Assembly: GCF_001282625.1 (NCBI RefSeq)
Contig: NZ_CTEJ01000002.1
Location: forward strand, 64,501 to 128,500
Length of the DNA stretch: 64,000 bases
DNA from: Lascolabacillus massiliensis
GTDB lineage: Bacteria; Bacteroidota; Bacteroidia; Bacteroidales; Dysgonomonadaceae
Direction of reading: 5' to 3'
Notes under the pieces: model-generated
What the model saw: the letters and a program-made list of their open reading frames with translations, nothing else
Told to the model about the DNA's origin: nothing
The model's database searches: none
Program-made: the position numbers and the translations under genes
In this document: positions 19,990 to 29,273 of the stretch, piece by piece
How positions within the stretch are numbered: the stretch's first letter is position 1
How the letters are laid out: every line of letters begins with the position of its first letter

Positions 19990-21435
19990 ATGAGGAAAAT
20001 CGCAATTTTAATTTTTATCCTGACATTAATTATTTCAGGTTGCAGTCAAAGAGCAAATACTTACTTTGAAAAAGAGCTATCTTTTCCTGAATTTGTAACA
20101 CAAGATCAAAAGGTAAAGTTAGCTGCTTATGTCGTACCAACTAAGAATCAGATTGAGTGGCAGAAACTTGAACTCACTGCATTTATACACTTTGGGATTA
20201 ATACGTTTACCGGAAAAGAATGGGGAGATGGTAATGAAGACCCTGAGCTTTTCAACCCTACAGCATTTGATGCTGAGCAATGGGTTACGACTTTGCAAAA
20301 TGCTGGTTTTAAAATGATAATATTAACAGCAAAACATCATGATGGCTTTTGCCTATGGCCTACAAACACCACATCATATTCAGTAGCTTCATCTCCTTGG
20401 AAAAATGGAAATGGAGATATCGTAAAGGAGGTTCGTGATGCATGTGAAAAACACAACATGAAGTTTGGGGTCTATTTGTCCCCTTGGGATCGTAATGCTG
20501 AGAGTTATGGAGATTCCCCTGTATATAACGAGTTTTTCATTCAACAGCTGACAGAACTGCTCAGTAACTATGGTGAAATTCATGAAGTGTGGTTTGATGG
20601 CGCCAATGGAGAGGGCCCAAATGGTAAGGTTCAGGAATACAATTGGTCACGCTTCTATCATGTTATTGATAGCCTGCAGCCAACAGCAGTAAAAGCAATA
20701 ATGGGGAATGATATAAGATGGGTTGGTAACGAAAGTGGCTTGGGAAGAGAAACCGAATGGAGTGTAACTCCACTTCAACCAGGAATAAGTGATGCCATAA
20801 TAAATGAGAATATACGACTAAATATCACAACTACCGCAGAAGATCTTGGCAGCAGGGATCTGATCGAAAAATCAAAAACAATTTATTGGTATCCTTCAGA
20901 AGTAGATGTATCTATTCGTCCTGGTTGGTTTTTTCATGCAGAGGAGAACCAACAGGTAAAATCTCTTCGCGAGCTGGTTGATATCTATTTTCAGTCTGTA
21001 GGAATGAATTCTGTTTTACTTCTAAATGTTCCTCCTGATAAAAGAGGCAGAATTCATGAAATTGATGCAGAACGCCTCAGACAGTTTGGTGTATATATAA
21101 ACAACACTTTCAGTGATGAAAAGCTAACCGATGGAGAAGTTACATGGAGAGCACGTGCAGGCGATTCAAGAGAATATAATGTGATACCCGGCGAAACAAT
21201 AAATACTGTTATGCTACAGGAAGATATTCAAAAGGGACAGCGAGTTGAAGAATTCACTGTAGAAGGGTTAATAAACAACGAGTGGAGAGAACTTACTAAA
21301 GGAACCACGATAGGGTACAAAAGACTTCTCAGATTCCCTGACACAGAGGCAACTAAACTGCGATTAACAATTACTGAAACAAGAGACAACGCTAATATTC
21401 AAAAATTTGGGGCATATTATGCACCCAAATTATAA
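19990..21435 (+). CDS. alpha-L-fucosidase, GH29, lipoprotein
   Basis: 481 aa from ATG 19990 (MRKIAILIFILTLIISGC, a lipoprotein signal). The GH29 barrel shows FIHFGINTFTGKEWG, LTAKHHDGFCLWPT and the nucleophile region EVWFDGANGEG (aspartate of WFDG). The C-terminal third (from about residue 370) is the beta-sandwich/discoidin-like region. It hydrolyses alpha-linked L-fucose from glycans, probably on the outer membrane or in the periplasm. The sequence type looks like GH29 subfamily B, selective for alpha-1,3/1,4 linkages, which is inference. No SusC/D pair is adjacent, so it is not within a typical utilisation locus. Confidence 0.9.
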   Translation: MRKIAILIFILTLIISGCSQRANTYFEKELSFPEFVTQDQKVKLAAYVVPTKNQIEWQKLELTAFIHFGINTFTGKEWGDGNEDPELFNPTAFDAEQWVTTLQNAGFKMIILTAKHHDGFCLWPTNTTSYSVASSPWKNGNGDIVKEVRDACEKHNMKFGVYLSPWDRNAESYGDSPVYNEFFIQQLTELLSNYGEIHEVWFDGANGEGPNGKVQEYNWSRFYHVIDSLQPTAVKAIMGNDIRWVGNESGLGRETEWSVTPLQPGISDAIINENIRLNITTTAEDLGSRDLIEKSKTIYWYPSEVDVSIRPGWFFHAEENQQVKSLRELVDIYFQSVGMNSVLLLNVPPDKRGRIHEIDAERLRQFGVYINNTFSDEKLTDGEVTWRARAGDSREYNVIPGETINTVMLQEDIQKGQRVEEFTVEGLINNEWRELTKGTTIGYKRLLRFPDTEATKLRLTITETRDNANIQKFGAYYAPKL

Positions 21436-21496
21436 TATTCAATAGAAAATAAAGAGATAATTTTTATTTCCAGAACAATAAATGATAATAAAATAA

Positions 21497-22132
21497 ATGC
21501 TTAACAAACAAGGATTAATGATACTCGCCTGTCTGTTATTAACAGTTTCAATTCAGGCACAAAACTTGGCTGAAATTTTCAAATCAATGCCGGAAGAGCT
21601 AATGCCAGGAATTTCAGAAGGCAACAAAACCATGTTACTGGTTGATTCAACTGAAACTACCATACCTTATATGCTTGGAGAGATAAAAAAGGTTGAACAT
21701 GGCACTGATTACATCAAAATTGAGACTTCAGGAATTGGAAACACTCAAATAAAGTTACTCCCTGTGACTAACGACTCTGTAATTGTATGTGTCATTAAAA
21801 CTGTTTGTGGTGGGATAGAAGCTGATGTTTGTGATAGTAACATATCATTCTATACTGATAAATGGGAAAAACTTAACAGCGATTCTTTCATTTCAGATAT
21901 TACAGCAGAAATTTTCTTTGATTCTTTCCAAAAAGAATCGGAAAATTACAAATATGCTCTATCTTTGCCGGATATTTCGCCAATATCTGCTGTATTAAAC
22001 AAGTATAACAGCGACTTATTGCTGATATTTAATTTCAAAAATCATCTTCCTGAAAATCATATATCAGAAATAACACCATTTCTGAAGAGCGACACCATCA
22101 CTTTGAAATGGGAGAACTCCTCCTTCAGATGA
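21497..22132 (+). CDS. DUF3256 family exported protein
   Basis: 211 aa with a signal peptide (LMILACLLLTVSIQA-Q) and the Bacteroidales-specific DUF3256 pattern: SMPEELMPGISEGNKTMLL, LLPVTNDSVIVCVIKTVCGG and the following FYTDKWEKL. The function of the family is unknown; members are small periplasmic proteins. The gene lies 61 bp after the fucosidase and 11 bp before tRNA-Arg. It is the last normal chromosomal protein gene before the mobile-element remnants. Confidence 0.85.
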   Translation: MLNKQGLMILACLLLTVSIQAQNLAEIFKSMPEELMPGISEGNKTMLLVDSTETTIPYMLGEIKKVEHGTDYIKIETSGIGNTQIKLLPVTNDSVIVCVIKTVCGGIEADVCDSNISFYTDKWEKLNSDSFISDITAEIFFDSFQKESENYKYALSLPDISPISAVLNKYNSDLLLIFNFKNHLPENHISEITPFLKSDTITLKWENSSFR

Positions 22133-22143
22133 TAAAATAGAAT

Positions 22144-22215
22144 GCACCCGTAGTTCAATGGATAGAATACCGGATTCCGGTTCCGACGATGCGAGTTCGA
22201 TTCTCGCCGGGTGTA
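22144..22215 (+). tRNA. tRNA-Arg(CCG)
   Basis: 72-nt cloverleaf: acceptor GCACCCG / CGGGTGT (one G-U at the end), D arm GTTC / GAAT, anticodon loop TTCCGGT with anticodon CCG, and T arm GCGAG TTCGATT CTCGC. The CCA tail is not encoded. Position 27-43 is a C-A mismatch in my fold. It reads CGG arginine codons. The remnant of an integrative element begins directly downstream, so it marks the island's left edge. Confidence 0.9.
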
Positions 22216-23147
22216 CCCAGCGGGACAAGTCAAAAAAAGAGAGACTTGTCCCGTTTTTTTGGCTCTGTAACTTATTGTTAGATTGATAGATAAGAGCAAT
22301 CGCAGAATTTAGTCTCGGGGTTCGATGTTTTGTTCCGTCAAACTCCAAAAAATCAGGGAACATCGAACCCAATATAATCCTTTTTTCTTCTATATCCCCG
22401 TTCTCATACCGTCTATCAATATTTGCAACCTTTTTTAAAGCACTCGCTATCAGATCCTTAATCTCTGTTCCTACTGTTGCCAAGTCGTTCAATCTTCGTT
22501 CTAAAACCTCTATTTTCCCTTTGGTCAGTTTCTTTACTTCCTTAAAATCATCATCTGCCATTTCTCCATCGGCATTCTTCAAAAGCCCATTTCAATATAG
22601 GGGCTTCAATCTCATGCAGTGCAATATATTTCTTTTTGTCTTCTGACATCTTGTTTACATATCCCAACGGAGCAGTAGCCATATACCGTCCCTCTTTTCT
22701 CGCCCTGCGCATTCCATGAATAACATTCAACGCTCGTCTGTCATTTTCAACTTCCGGTGCGGCAAGATAAAATGCAAGCATAATTTTGTTTTCGGGAATA
22801 GTCAGGTCTAAAGGTTGTTCTATTGCTTCGGGGGTAACACCTAATTTCCGCAGTTGGTTAATCATTTAATAAGCGTCACCTGCATTCCTACTGAACCTGT
22901 CCCATTTTGTAAAAAGCAACAAAGTCCCGACCTTACTATTTTTTAGTTTACGTAGATTTGATAAATATTTTTGCCATTCAGGGCGATTGAAAGATTTAGC
23001 CGAATGGTCTTCTACATAGATATTCCTTATTGAAATGCTTTTGAGTTCACAATATTTTCTTAAACGGTCTTCTTGGTCACGTTGCGAATAACCTTTGTCT
23101 GCTTGTTCATCGGTGGATACACGTATATATAAATCAGCTTTTCTCAT
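22216..23147 (-). pseudogene. serine site-specific recombinase, disrupted
   Basis: The N-terminal resolvase domain starts at 23147 (MRKADLYIRVSTDEQADKG, catalytic serine in RVST) and runs to a TAA at 22866-22868, after RFSRNAGDAY. The same frame resumes at once with MINQLRKLGVTPEAIEQP and YLAAPEVENDRRA, then ends near 22551. Homology continues in another frame from about 22590 (GEMADDDFKEVKKL, coiled coil; MFPDFLEFDGTKHRTPRLN, C-terminus). The rest of the recombinase domain and the zinc ribbon are missing. So there is one nonsense codon plus an internal deletion with frameshift, and the integrase is dead. Full-length relatives are about 500 aa and belong to Bacteroidetes integrative elements. 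Confidence 0.88.
22221..22260 (+). terminator. terminator of tRNA-Arg
   Basis: An 11-bp stem CGGGACAAGTC / GACTTGTCCCG around an A-rich loop, followed by seven T residues, 5 bp after the tRNA. The same bases are read on the other strand by the tail of the recombinase pseudogene. Confidence 0.85.
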
Positions 23148-23166
23148 CACATCATTTTTTATAAGA

Positions 23167-23328
23167 CTAAAGGTTTCCCCTTAAATATTGATTTACTGCA
23201 ATATTAGCAATTTTCTTGACAAATACCAAGATAATTTTCGCTTCCTCAATATCGACCTCCGTTCCTTTCTTTTTTAAGATTTGAACTACTCTTTCAGGAG
23301 TTAAATCGTTCGTTTTATCATCTTCCAT
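23167..23328 (-). CDS. small recombinase-associated protein
   Basis: 53 aa beginning MEDDKTNDLTPERVVQILKK and containing VDIEEAKIILVFVKKIANIA. Small ORFs of this type sit immediately upstream of serine recombinases in Bacteroidetes elements, here 19 bp before the recombinase start on the same strand. It is predicted all-helical and may be an accessory or regulatory factor for recombination. The reading frame is intact although the recombinase is broken. Function not established. Confidence 0.65.
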   Translation of the reverse strand: MEDDKTNDLTPERVVQILKKKGTEVDIEEAKIILVFVKKIANIAVNQYLRGNL

Positions 23329-23824
23329 ATTCAACTCTTTTTGCTTGTTACAAATGGAGAAAACTCCGCATCGACAAACTTAAAGAGTTGATAAACTGTG
23401 TGTTTTAGAATGGTTTTCAGTAGAATTATTTGGCTTTGTTTGCCTTTTTAGAACCATTCTACCAATGCCATCCTCATTGCTTCCACGATTGATTTTTATG
23501 CAAAAAGCCTGTATGGTTTATGTTCGTTTCACTGGAGCAAAGGTATGACCGTGTTCTTAACGCCGACAAAAGGTCAAGCAAGTTTGATAAAAAAATCTCC
23601 AGCCCGTTGGGTAGTATTTTTTTTCCAAAACCTTCTGTCGCCTAAACACTAACCTTTCATGCTCACGAAACGAAACATAACATACTCCAGCTCTTTACAC
23701 GAATAAAAAAAATGTCAGGCATGAGGATTAAAAGCATTGGAAAAATGGTATTGAAACAAAACAACATCTCCTCTCATTGCCGAATAAATCAAAAAAAATC
23801 AATCAACAATTAAACAGTAAAGAA
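23329..23824. other. non-coding region of the element remnant with inverted repeat
   Basis: About 500 bases without a convincing gene, between the divergent recombinase-side ORF and the ardA'-mobC' chimera. It contains a perfect 10-bp inverted repeat TAGAATGGTT (23406-23415) / AACCATTCTA (23452-23461), a G+C-richer patch around 23540-23660, and an A-rich leader before 23825. This is where a conjugative element could carry regulatory DNA or a transfer origin, but no oriT or nick site can be identified by eye. Confidence 0.5.
23406..23461. repeat. 10-bp perfect inverted repeat
   Basis: TAGAATGGTT and its exact complement separated by 36 bp in non-coding element DNA. It could be a recombinase or relaxase site, or a stem-loop; the role is unknown. 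Confidence 0.55.
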
Positions 23825-25354
23825 ATGGCACATCAAATCAACACATCAGAAGCGAGTATATATGTCGGCACATACGGAAAATATAATGCAGGTTCAATAT
23901 TCGGAAAATGGTTAAACCTGTCCGACTATGCAGACAAGGAAGAATTTTACATCGCTTGCAGGGAACTGCACAATGACGAGGCAGACCCCGAATTTATGTT
24001 TCAGGACTATGAAAATATCCCTGACGGATTAATCGGCGAAAGTTGGATAAGCGATAAAATATTTGATGACCTTTCAACCATTGCCTACAATCACCTACTC
24101 AAACATGCCGATAAATATAAGGTAAAACCCCGATTTTACGTTATCAATTTCGATGACCCACGCCGAAGCCACCGGTGCAACCCAATCAATCCCTCCTTTA
24201 TGACGGATATATCCGATGCTTATGAAGCAGCTTATACCATCATGCTGAACTTGAACAGGACGTGGATAAGCAAGCAAGGGGATTTTTTTGTGGAAAGCCC
24301 AATCGTGCTGCTCACTGCAATCATTTGGTATTTGAAAATCTATGAAAACGGGAAGTATTGTACGTTTCCGCACACGATAGAACTACTGAATAAAAAGTAT
24401 GAAGACGTATTTACCATCCTTACTTCATATCCTGAATTGGAAAACTACCTGTCAGCTTTTATGGATGCATGGCAAGGGGGAGCCGCAGAGCAGTTGCAGG
24501 GGCAGATCGCATCGGCAAAAATTCCTTTGTCAAGGGTAATTTCGCCGCAACTTTACTGGACAATGTCGGGTAATGATTTTTCGTTAGATATCAACAACCC
24601 TGAAGAACCCAAAATTTTGTGTGTAGGCAACAACCCCGACAGACAAAATATTTATTCCGCCGCTCTGGGTTTGTACAACTCCCGAATTGTAAAAATTATC
24701 AATAAAAAGCATCAGTTAAAGTGCTCTGTTATAGTCGATGAGCTTTCATCCATATTCTGGATGGGACTTTCCAATCTGATCGCAACTGCGAGATCCAATT
24801 TTATTTCCGTATGCCTTGGTTTCCAAGATTTTAGTCAATTGAGTAGAGACTATGGGGATAAAGAAGCACGAGTTGTACAGAACATAGTTGGAAATATTTT
24901 CAGCGGGCAGGTAGTGGGTGAAACGGCGAAAAATTTAAGTAAACGTTTTGGTAAGGTATTGCAAAAACGTCAAAGTATAAGTATTAATCGCAATGATAAA
25001 TCCACATCCATATCCACCCAAATGGATAGCCTGATACCTGCATCCAAAATATCCACACTCTCACAGGGGCAGTTCGTCGGAGCTGTAACGGATAACTTTG
25101 ACGAGCGTATCGAACAGAAAATATTTCATGCTGAAATCGTGGTGGACAATGATAAGGTAATTGCCGAAATGAAAGCCTACAAAAAAATACCGGAGATACG
25201 ATCTTTTACCAATGAACACGGTAACGACAATATGAAACAGGTAATTGAAGCCAATTACAGGCAGATTAAAGCGGACGTTATGCAGATTGTAGAAAGTGAA
25301 CTGGAGCGTATCAAGAATGACCCCGGCTTACAGCATTTGATACAGCAGGGATAA
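23825..25354 (+). pseudogene. in-frame chimera: ArdA N-terminus fused to TraG/MobC coupling protein C-terminus
   Basis: 509 aa from ATG 23825. Residues 1 to about 79 are the N-terminal half of an ArdA antirestriction protein (SIYVGTYGKYNAGSIFGKW, DEADPEFMFQDYENIP). From about residue 80 (FDDLSTIAYNHLLKHADKYK) the sequence is the C-terminal two thirds of a Bacteroidetes MobC/TraG VirD4-type coupling ATPase, with RRSHRCNPINPSF, GDFFVESPIVLL, Walker B SVIVDELSS and DSLIPASKISTLSQGQFVG. The N-terminal membrane anchor and Walker A of the ATPase, and the C-terminal half of ArdA, are absent. This is best explained by a deletion at a short shared sequence near 24060. A working transfer ATPase is not expected; the DNA-mimic part is also truncated. 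Confidence 0.85.
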
Positions 25355-25490
25355 TCAACAGTTGAAAAGGGCAGTTCTGTAGTTTGTTTTATATACCAAA
25401 TTACTCATATGCAGTATTGCGGAAAGTCCTATTAGAAACAAATTCATTAAATGCCTCGGGGTCTTTAACGATTATCTTTAAAACCACATA

Positions 25491-26396
25491 TCAATTCTTT
25501 GTCCTATACTCACTTGGAGAAGTGCCGGCCGCTTTTTTAAACATCCGGCTGAAATGCTGCGGGTATTTAAACCCCAATTCATAAGCAATCTCGTTGATAG
25601 TCTTATCACTATTGAAAAGTTTGTCTTTGGCAACGTCAATGATTTTGGCTTGGATGTATTCCTGCGCAGATTTTCCCGTTTCTTTCCTGATCAAATCTCC
25701 AAAATAATTGGCAGAGAGGTTAAGTTCGTCAGCGCAGTAAGCCACAGAAGGCAACCCTATTTCCGTAGGATTATCCGATGAAAAGTAACCGTTCAATAAA
25801 TTTTCAAATCTCTCCAGAATACCTTTATTGACATCCTCACGGGTTATGAATTGACGGTCATAAAAACGTTTGCAGTAATTCAGGAAAAGTTCTATGCTGG
25901 AGGCAATCAACGTTTTGCTATGCTTGTCAACCGAATGTTGCAGTTCGTCATTTATTTTAGAAAACAAATCCAACACCAGATGCTGTTCCTTTGCCGACAA
26001 GTGTAACGCTTCGTTGGTGTTGTAGTTGAAAAAAGTATAATCGTTCATACGTCCGGCAAGGGGAGTGCCACGTATCAGGTCGGGATGGAAAACAAGTGCA
26101 TTCCCCATCGGTTGGTATAAGTCCGTTTTATTTTCAACGTCTATAAACTGTCCGGGGGAAATAAAGACTAATGTCCCTTCCTGATAGTCGTAATAATGAC
26201 GTCCGTATTTCAAATCACCACAAACAACCTCTTTCAGAAAAATACAGTAAATACCGAAATTCATTTTATTTCCTGTCCGTTCCTTTGCTTTCGAGAAATC
26301 AATCACACTCACTAACGGATGTAGCGTTTCGTGATTGTTAAAATCATTATACTTGCTAATTGTATCAAAATTGAGAACCTTTTTCATTGCCGTCAT
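25491..26396 (-). CDS. AraC family transcriptional regulator
   Basis: 301 aa. The N-terminal part (to about 190) is a cupin-like effector domain (LVFISPGQFIDVE). The C-terminal 100 residues hold two helix-turn-helix motifs, GKSAQEYIQAKIIDVAKDKL and KTINEIAYELGFKYPQHFSRMFKKAAGTSPSEYR, the classic AraC signature. Start ATG at 26396; an internal ATG at 26387 is possible. It is divergent from the 13-gene redox/hydrolase block and is separated from it by 250 bp with three 21-bp-spaced repeats, so it probably controls that block and itself. The inducer is unknown. In E. coli the AraC-type YqhC controls an aldo-keto reductase gene in response to aldehydes, a useful analogy. Confidence 0.9.
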   Translation of the reverse strand: MTAMKKVLNFDTISKYNDFNNHETLHPLVSVIDFSKAKERTGNKMNFGIYCIFLKEVVCGDLKYGRHYYDYQEGTLVFISPGQFIDVENKTDLYQPMGNALVFHPDLIRGTPLAGRMNDYTFFNYNTNEALHLSAKEQHLVLDLFSKINDELQHSVDKHSKTLIASSIELFLNYCKRFYDRQFITREDVNKGILERFENLLNGYFSSDNPTEIGLPSVAYCADELNLSANYFGDLIRKETGKSAQEYIQAKIIDVAKDKLFNSDKTINEIAYELGFKYPQHFSRMFKKAAGTSPSEYRTKN

Positions 26397-26431
26397 AATT
26401 TGTTAGTACAAATTTAATCATTCAGACAGAC

Positions 26432-26482
26432 AATCAGTTATTTTTACGTGATAATCAGTAATATTGGTAGAACAAACAGTAA
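26432..26482. promoter_or_regulatory. three direct repeats at 21-bp spacing, probable AraC operator
   Basis: AATCAGTTA (26432), AATCAGTAA (26453) and AAACAGTAA (26474) recur in the same orientation exactly 21 bp apart, two helical turns, 36-86 bp upstream of the AraC gene. Tandem direct half-sites at two-turn spacing are the normal binding geometry of AraC-type activators. Binding is inference. Confidence 0.6.
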
Positions 26483-26646
26483 TACGTATACGACTATAAT
26501 ATCCTAAAGCCCGAAATTTGTAATTGATAAAAAGTATATGCAATAAAATAATATATAAGAGTATGAAACGAGCATGAACATCATTACACCCAAGATGATG
26601 ATTATCGCGAGTTCCATACACCGAAATGAAAAAATAAAAAAATCGT

Positions 26647-29253
26647 ATGAAAAAGGTACTTGTCGTTCTTATAATTATCATCGGAAGTTCTTTGCAGGCG
26701 CAAAACAGAGTGATCGGCAATGTTGTGGCTTCGTTTCCCACTGTCCGTATTTCATCCGGGATTGTCAGGGGGATTACGCAGGACGGTGTTGCCAGTTTCA
26801 AAGGAATACCCTATGCCGCACCACCGATGGGAGAATACCGCTGGAGACCGCCACAACCCGTGCAACCGTGGCAGGGAGAACTCGATGCCAGCGAGTTCAG
26901 GTCAAACTGCGCACAGGCCGGATGGCCACGTGGTTCCGGACAAATAGCGCAGGGATCATCGGAAGATTGCCTTTACCTTAATATCTGGCTACCGGCCGGA
27001 GCAGGACAGGATGCGAAACTTCCGGTGATGGTGTGGGTACATGGCGGTGCTTTCGTGGGAGGAAGCGGAGCCGACCCTTCCTCTTGGGGAGAACAGTTTG
27101 CCCGTCAGGGAGTAGTCCTGATAACTTTCAATTACCGGCTGGGGCGCCTCGGTCATTTTGCTTTCCCGGCTTTGAGTGAAGAACATCCCGAAGAACCGAA
27201 AGGCAGCTATGCCTACATGGATCAGATCGCAGTTCTCAAATGGGTACGGGATAATATCTCCGCATTTGGTGATGATCCCGATAATGTTACTGTTTTCGGT
27301 GAATCTGCCGGTGGTGTATCGGTACATTCGCTTTTATCCATTCCATCGGCAAAAGGCCTTTTCCATAAAGCAATCATCGAATCCGGTGGTGGACGTGATG
27401 GTGTATTGACCGGCAGGCCGATACGTGAGGAAAATGCCGACCCGCATTATCCCGTTTCGGCTGAAACCATCGGTATCAATTTTGCACGCAAGCACGGGAT
27501 CGACGGTACGGACGCAAACGCACTCGCAAAACTCCGTTCGCTAAGTGTGGAGGAAATCGTGGATGGTGGAATAGAACACCACGGTTCCGCTTCAATCCCC
27601 ATTTATTCGGGCCCGATACTCGACGGCAAACTGGTGGTTGAAACGGCAGAAAGTGCTTACAAAGGCGGCAGGCAGCCAAATATTCCGATTATTATCGGCT
27701 CGAATAGTGCGGAAGTTCCCGGAGGGTTCATCAATGCCAATTCAAAGGAAGAATTGCTGTCGCTTTTCGGTAATCTGAAAGGTGAAGCCATAGCCGCTTA
27801 TGATCCCGATGGAACAAGGGATTTTCCCGAATTGATGACGATGGTAACCACCGACAAGGTTTGGGCGGAGCCTGCCCGTTTTACAGCAAAAGCCTTTGCT
27901 GTAAAAGATATACCTGCCTATGTTTATCTTTTCTCCTACGTTCCTGCCGCCATGCGTGAACGTTTCCCGAACGGAGCCCCACACGCCTCTGAAATTCCCT
28001 ATGTCTTTAACACACTCGAAACCCGTCGTGGCGCAGATACCCCAACACCCGAAGACAGGGAGGTGGCAAGGATGATGAATACCTACTGGGCAAACTTTGC
28101 AAAGACCGGCAATCCTAACGGTAGCGGATTACCCGAGTGGCCTCTTTATAATCCTCAAAGTAACGAAATAATCGAGTTCAGTCTCGACGGTTCGGCTGCA
28201 GGAACGCATGACCCGAAGAAAGCAAGATTGGACGTGATTGAAAAGTGGGTCGATCCGAAAAAGGAACCTCTGGTAATTGAACAGCAGGGTAGTTTTGCCG
28301 TGGGCGGGAGTGTAATCACCAATCCGGGGACATTCAACCCGATCACCCGTACACCGGAGGGACAGACTTTCCACGGTGATCACGCATATATTACCTATCA
28401 AATTCCTGTCAAATCCCGCAAACTGCCTTTGGTGTTCTGGCACGGCATAGGACAATTCTCGAAAACATGGGAGACAACCCCCGACGGACGGGAAGGATTT
28501 CAGAATATTTTCCTGCGTCGTGGCTTTGGTGTATATCTCATTACCCAACCCAGACGGGGCAATGCCGGGCGCAGTACCGTACCGGTTACCATAAACCCGA
28601 TCCCGGACGAGCAGGAGTGGTTCAGTACGTTCCGGTTGGGTGTATGGCCTGATTTTTTCGAGGGCGTACAATTTGACAGAAGTCCAGAAACACTCAACCA
28701 GTATTTCCGGCAAATGACCCCGAATATGGGAGAATTTGATACGCAGGTAATCACTTCCTCAATTTCAGAACTTTTCAGCAAAATAGGTAAAGGTGTTCTT
28801 GTAACACACTCCCATTCGGGAGGGTTCGGGTGGTTGACCGCCATAGGTAATCCCAATGTAAAGGCTATCGCATCTTATGAACCCGGAAGCGGGTTTGTAT
28901 TCCCCGAGGACGAAGTGCCCGATCCTATACCCGGTTCCTCGGGAGCACTTACAGCCAATAGTGTATCGATGGAGGATTTTATGAAACTCACAAAAATCCC
29001 CATCATCATATACTATGGCGACTTTATTCCTGAAAAACAGATAGAAAACCCCGGCATCGATGGCTGGCGCACCCGTCTGGAAATGGCAAGGAAATGGAGG
29101 GATGTAGTAAACAAGTATGGTGGTGATGTAACAGTAGTGCATCTGCCTGAAATCGGGATTAAAGGTAATACCCATTTTCCGTTTTCAGACCTCAATAATA
29201 TCGAAATAGCAGATTTATTGTCAGAATGGTTGAAACAAAAGAATTTGGATTGA
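26647..29253 (+). CDS. carboxylesterase type B fused to a second alpha/beta hydrolase, exported
   Basis: 868 aa with a signal peptide ([18 protein letters not shown]). Residues about 30-520 are a carboxylesterase type B domain: oxyanion HGGAF (132-136), nucleophile elbow GESAGG (Ser220), and [12 protein letters not shown] (His near 445). From about residue 538 a second alpha/beta-hydrolase follows ([40 protein letters not shown] near 721, [11 protein letters not shown]). That second domain closely matches the separate protein at 33100-34185. Usual carboxylesterases end near 530 aa, so this is a true fusion. It likely hydrolyses esters in the periplasm. G+C is visibly higher than the chromosome. 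First gene of the island operon. Confidence 0.88.
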   Translation: MKKVLVVLIIIIGSSLQAQNRVIGNVVASFPTVRISSGIVRGITQDGVASFKGIPYAAPPMGEYRWRPPQPVQPWQGELDASEFRSNCAQAGWPRGSGQIAQGSSEDCLYLNIWLPAGAGQDAKLPVMVWVHGGAFVGGSGADPSSWGEQFARQGVVLITFNYRLGRLGHFAFPALSEEHPEEPKGSYAYMDQIAVLKWVRDNISAFGDDPDNVTVFGESAGGVSVHSLLSIPSAKGLFHKAIIESGGGRDGVLTGRPIREENADPHYPVSAETIGINFARKHGIDGTDANALAKLRSLSVEEIVDGGIEHHGSASIPIYSGPILDGKLVVETAESAYKGGRQPNIPIIIGSNSAEVPGGFINANSKEELLSLFGNLKGEAIAAYDPDGTRDFPELMTMVTTDKVWAEPARFTAKAFAVKDIPAYVYLFSYVPAAMRERFPNGAPHASEIPYVFNTLETRRGADTPTPEDREVARMMNTYWANFAKTGNPNGSGLPEWPLYNPQSNEIIEFSLDGSAAGTHDPKKARLDVIEKWVDPKKEPLVIEQQGSFAVGGSVITNPGTFNPITRTPEGQTFHGDHAYITYQIPVKSRKLPLVFWHGIGQFSKTWETTPDGREGFQNIFLRRGFGVYLITQPRRGNAGRSTVPVTINPIPDEQEWFSTFRLGVWPDFFEGVQFDRSPETLNQYFRQMTPNMGEFDTQVITSSISELFSKIGKGVLVTHSHSGGFGWLTAIGNPNVKAIASYEPGSGFVFPEDEVPDPIPGSSGALTANSVSMEDFMKLTKIPIIIYYGDFIPEKQIENPGIDGWRTRLEMARKWRDVVNKYGGDVTVVHLPEIGIKGNTHFPFSDLNNIEIADLLSEWLKQKNLD

Positions 29254-29273
29254 ACTGAAAAAGAATAACAATA

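Noticed and set aside
22064-22215. C-terminal continuation of the recombinase frame through tRNA-Arg into the DUF3256 gene
   Set aside because: The frame is open but translates the complement of a tRNA and of a real gene; the recognisable recombinase sequence ends near the hairpin at 22221-22260.
22144-22215. tRNA 3'-end att duplication expected for a tyrosine-integrase insertion
   Set aside because: No copy of the tRNA 3' end was found near 40.3-40.9 kb, and the element's recombinase is a serine type with short cores.
28129-28713. 194-codon minus-strand open frame inside the esterase fusion
   Set aside because: It is a shadow of a G+C-rich coding region; no recognisable domain and the plus-strand frame is clearly the esterase/hydrolase.
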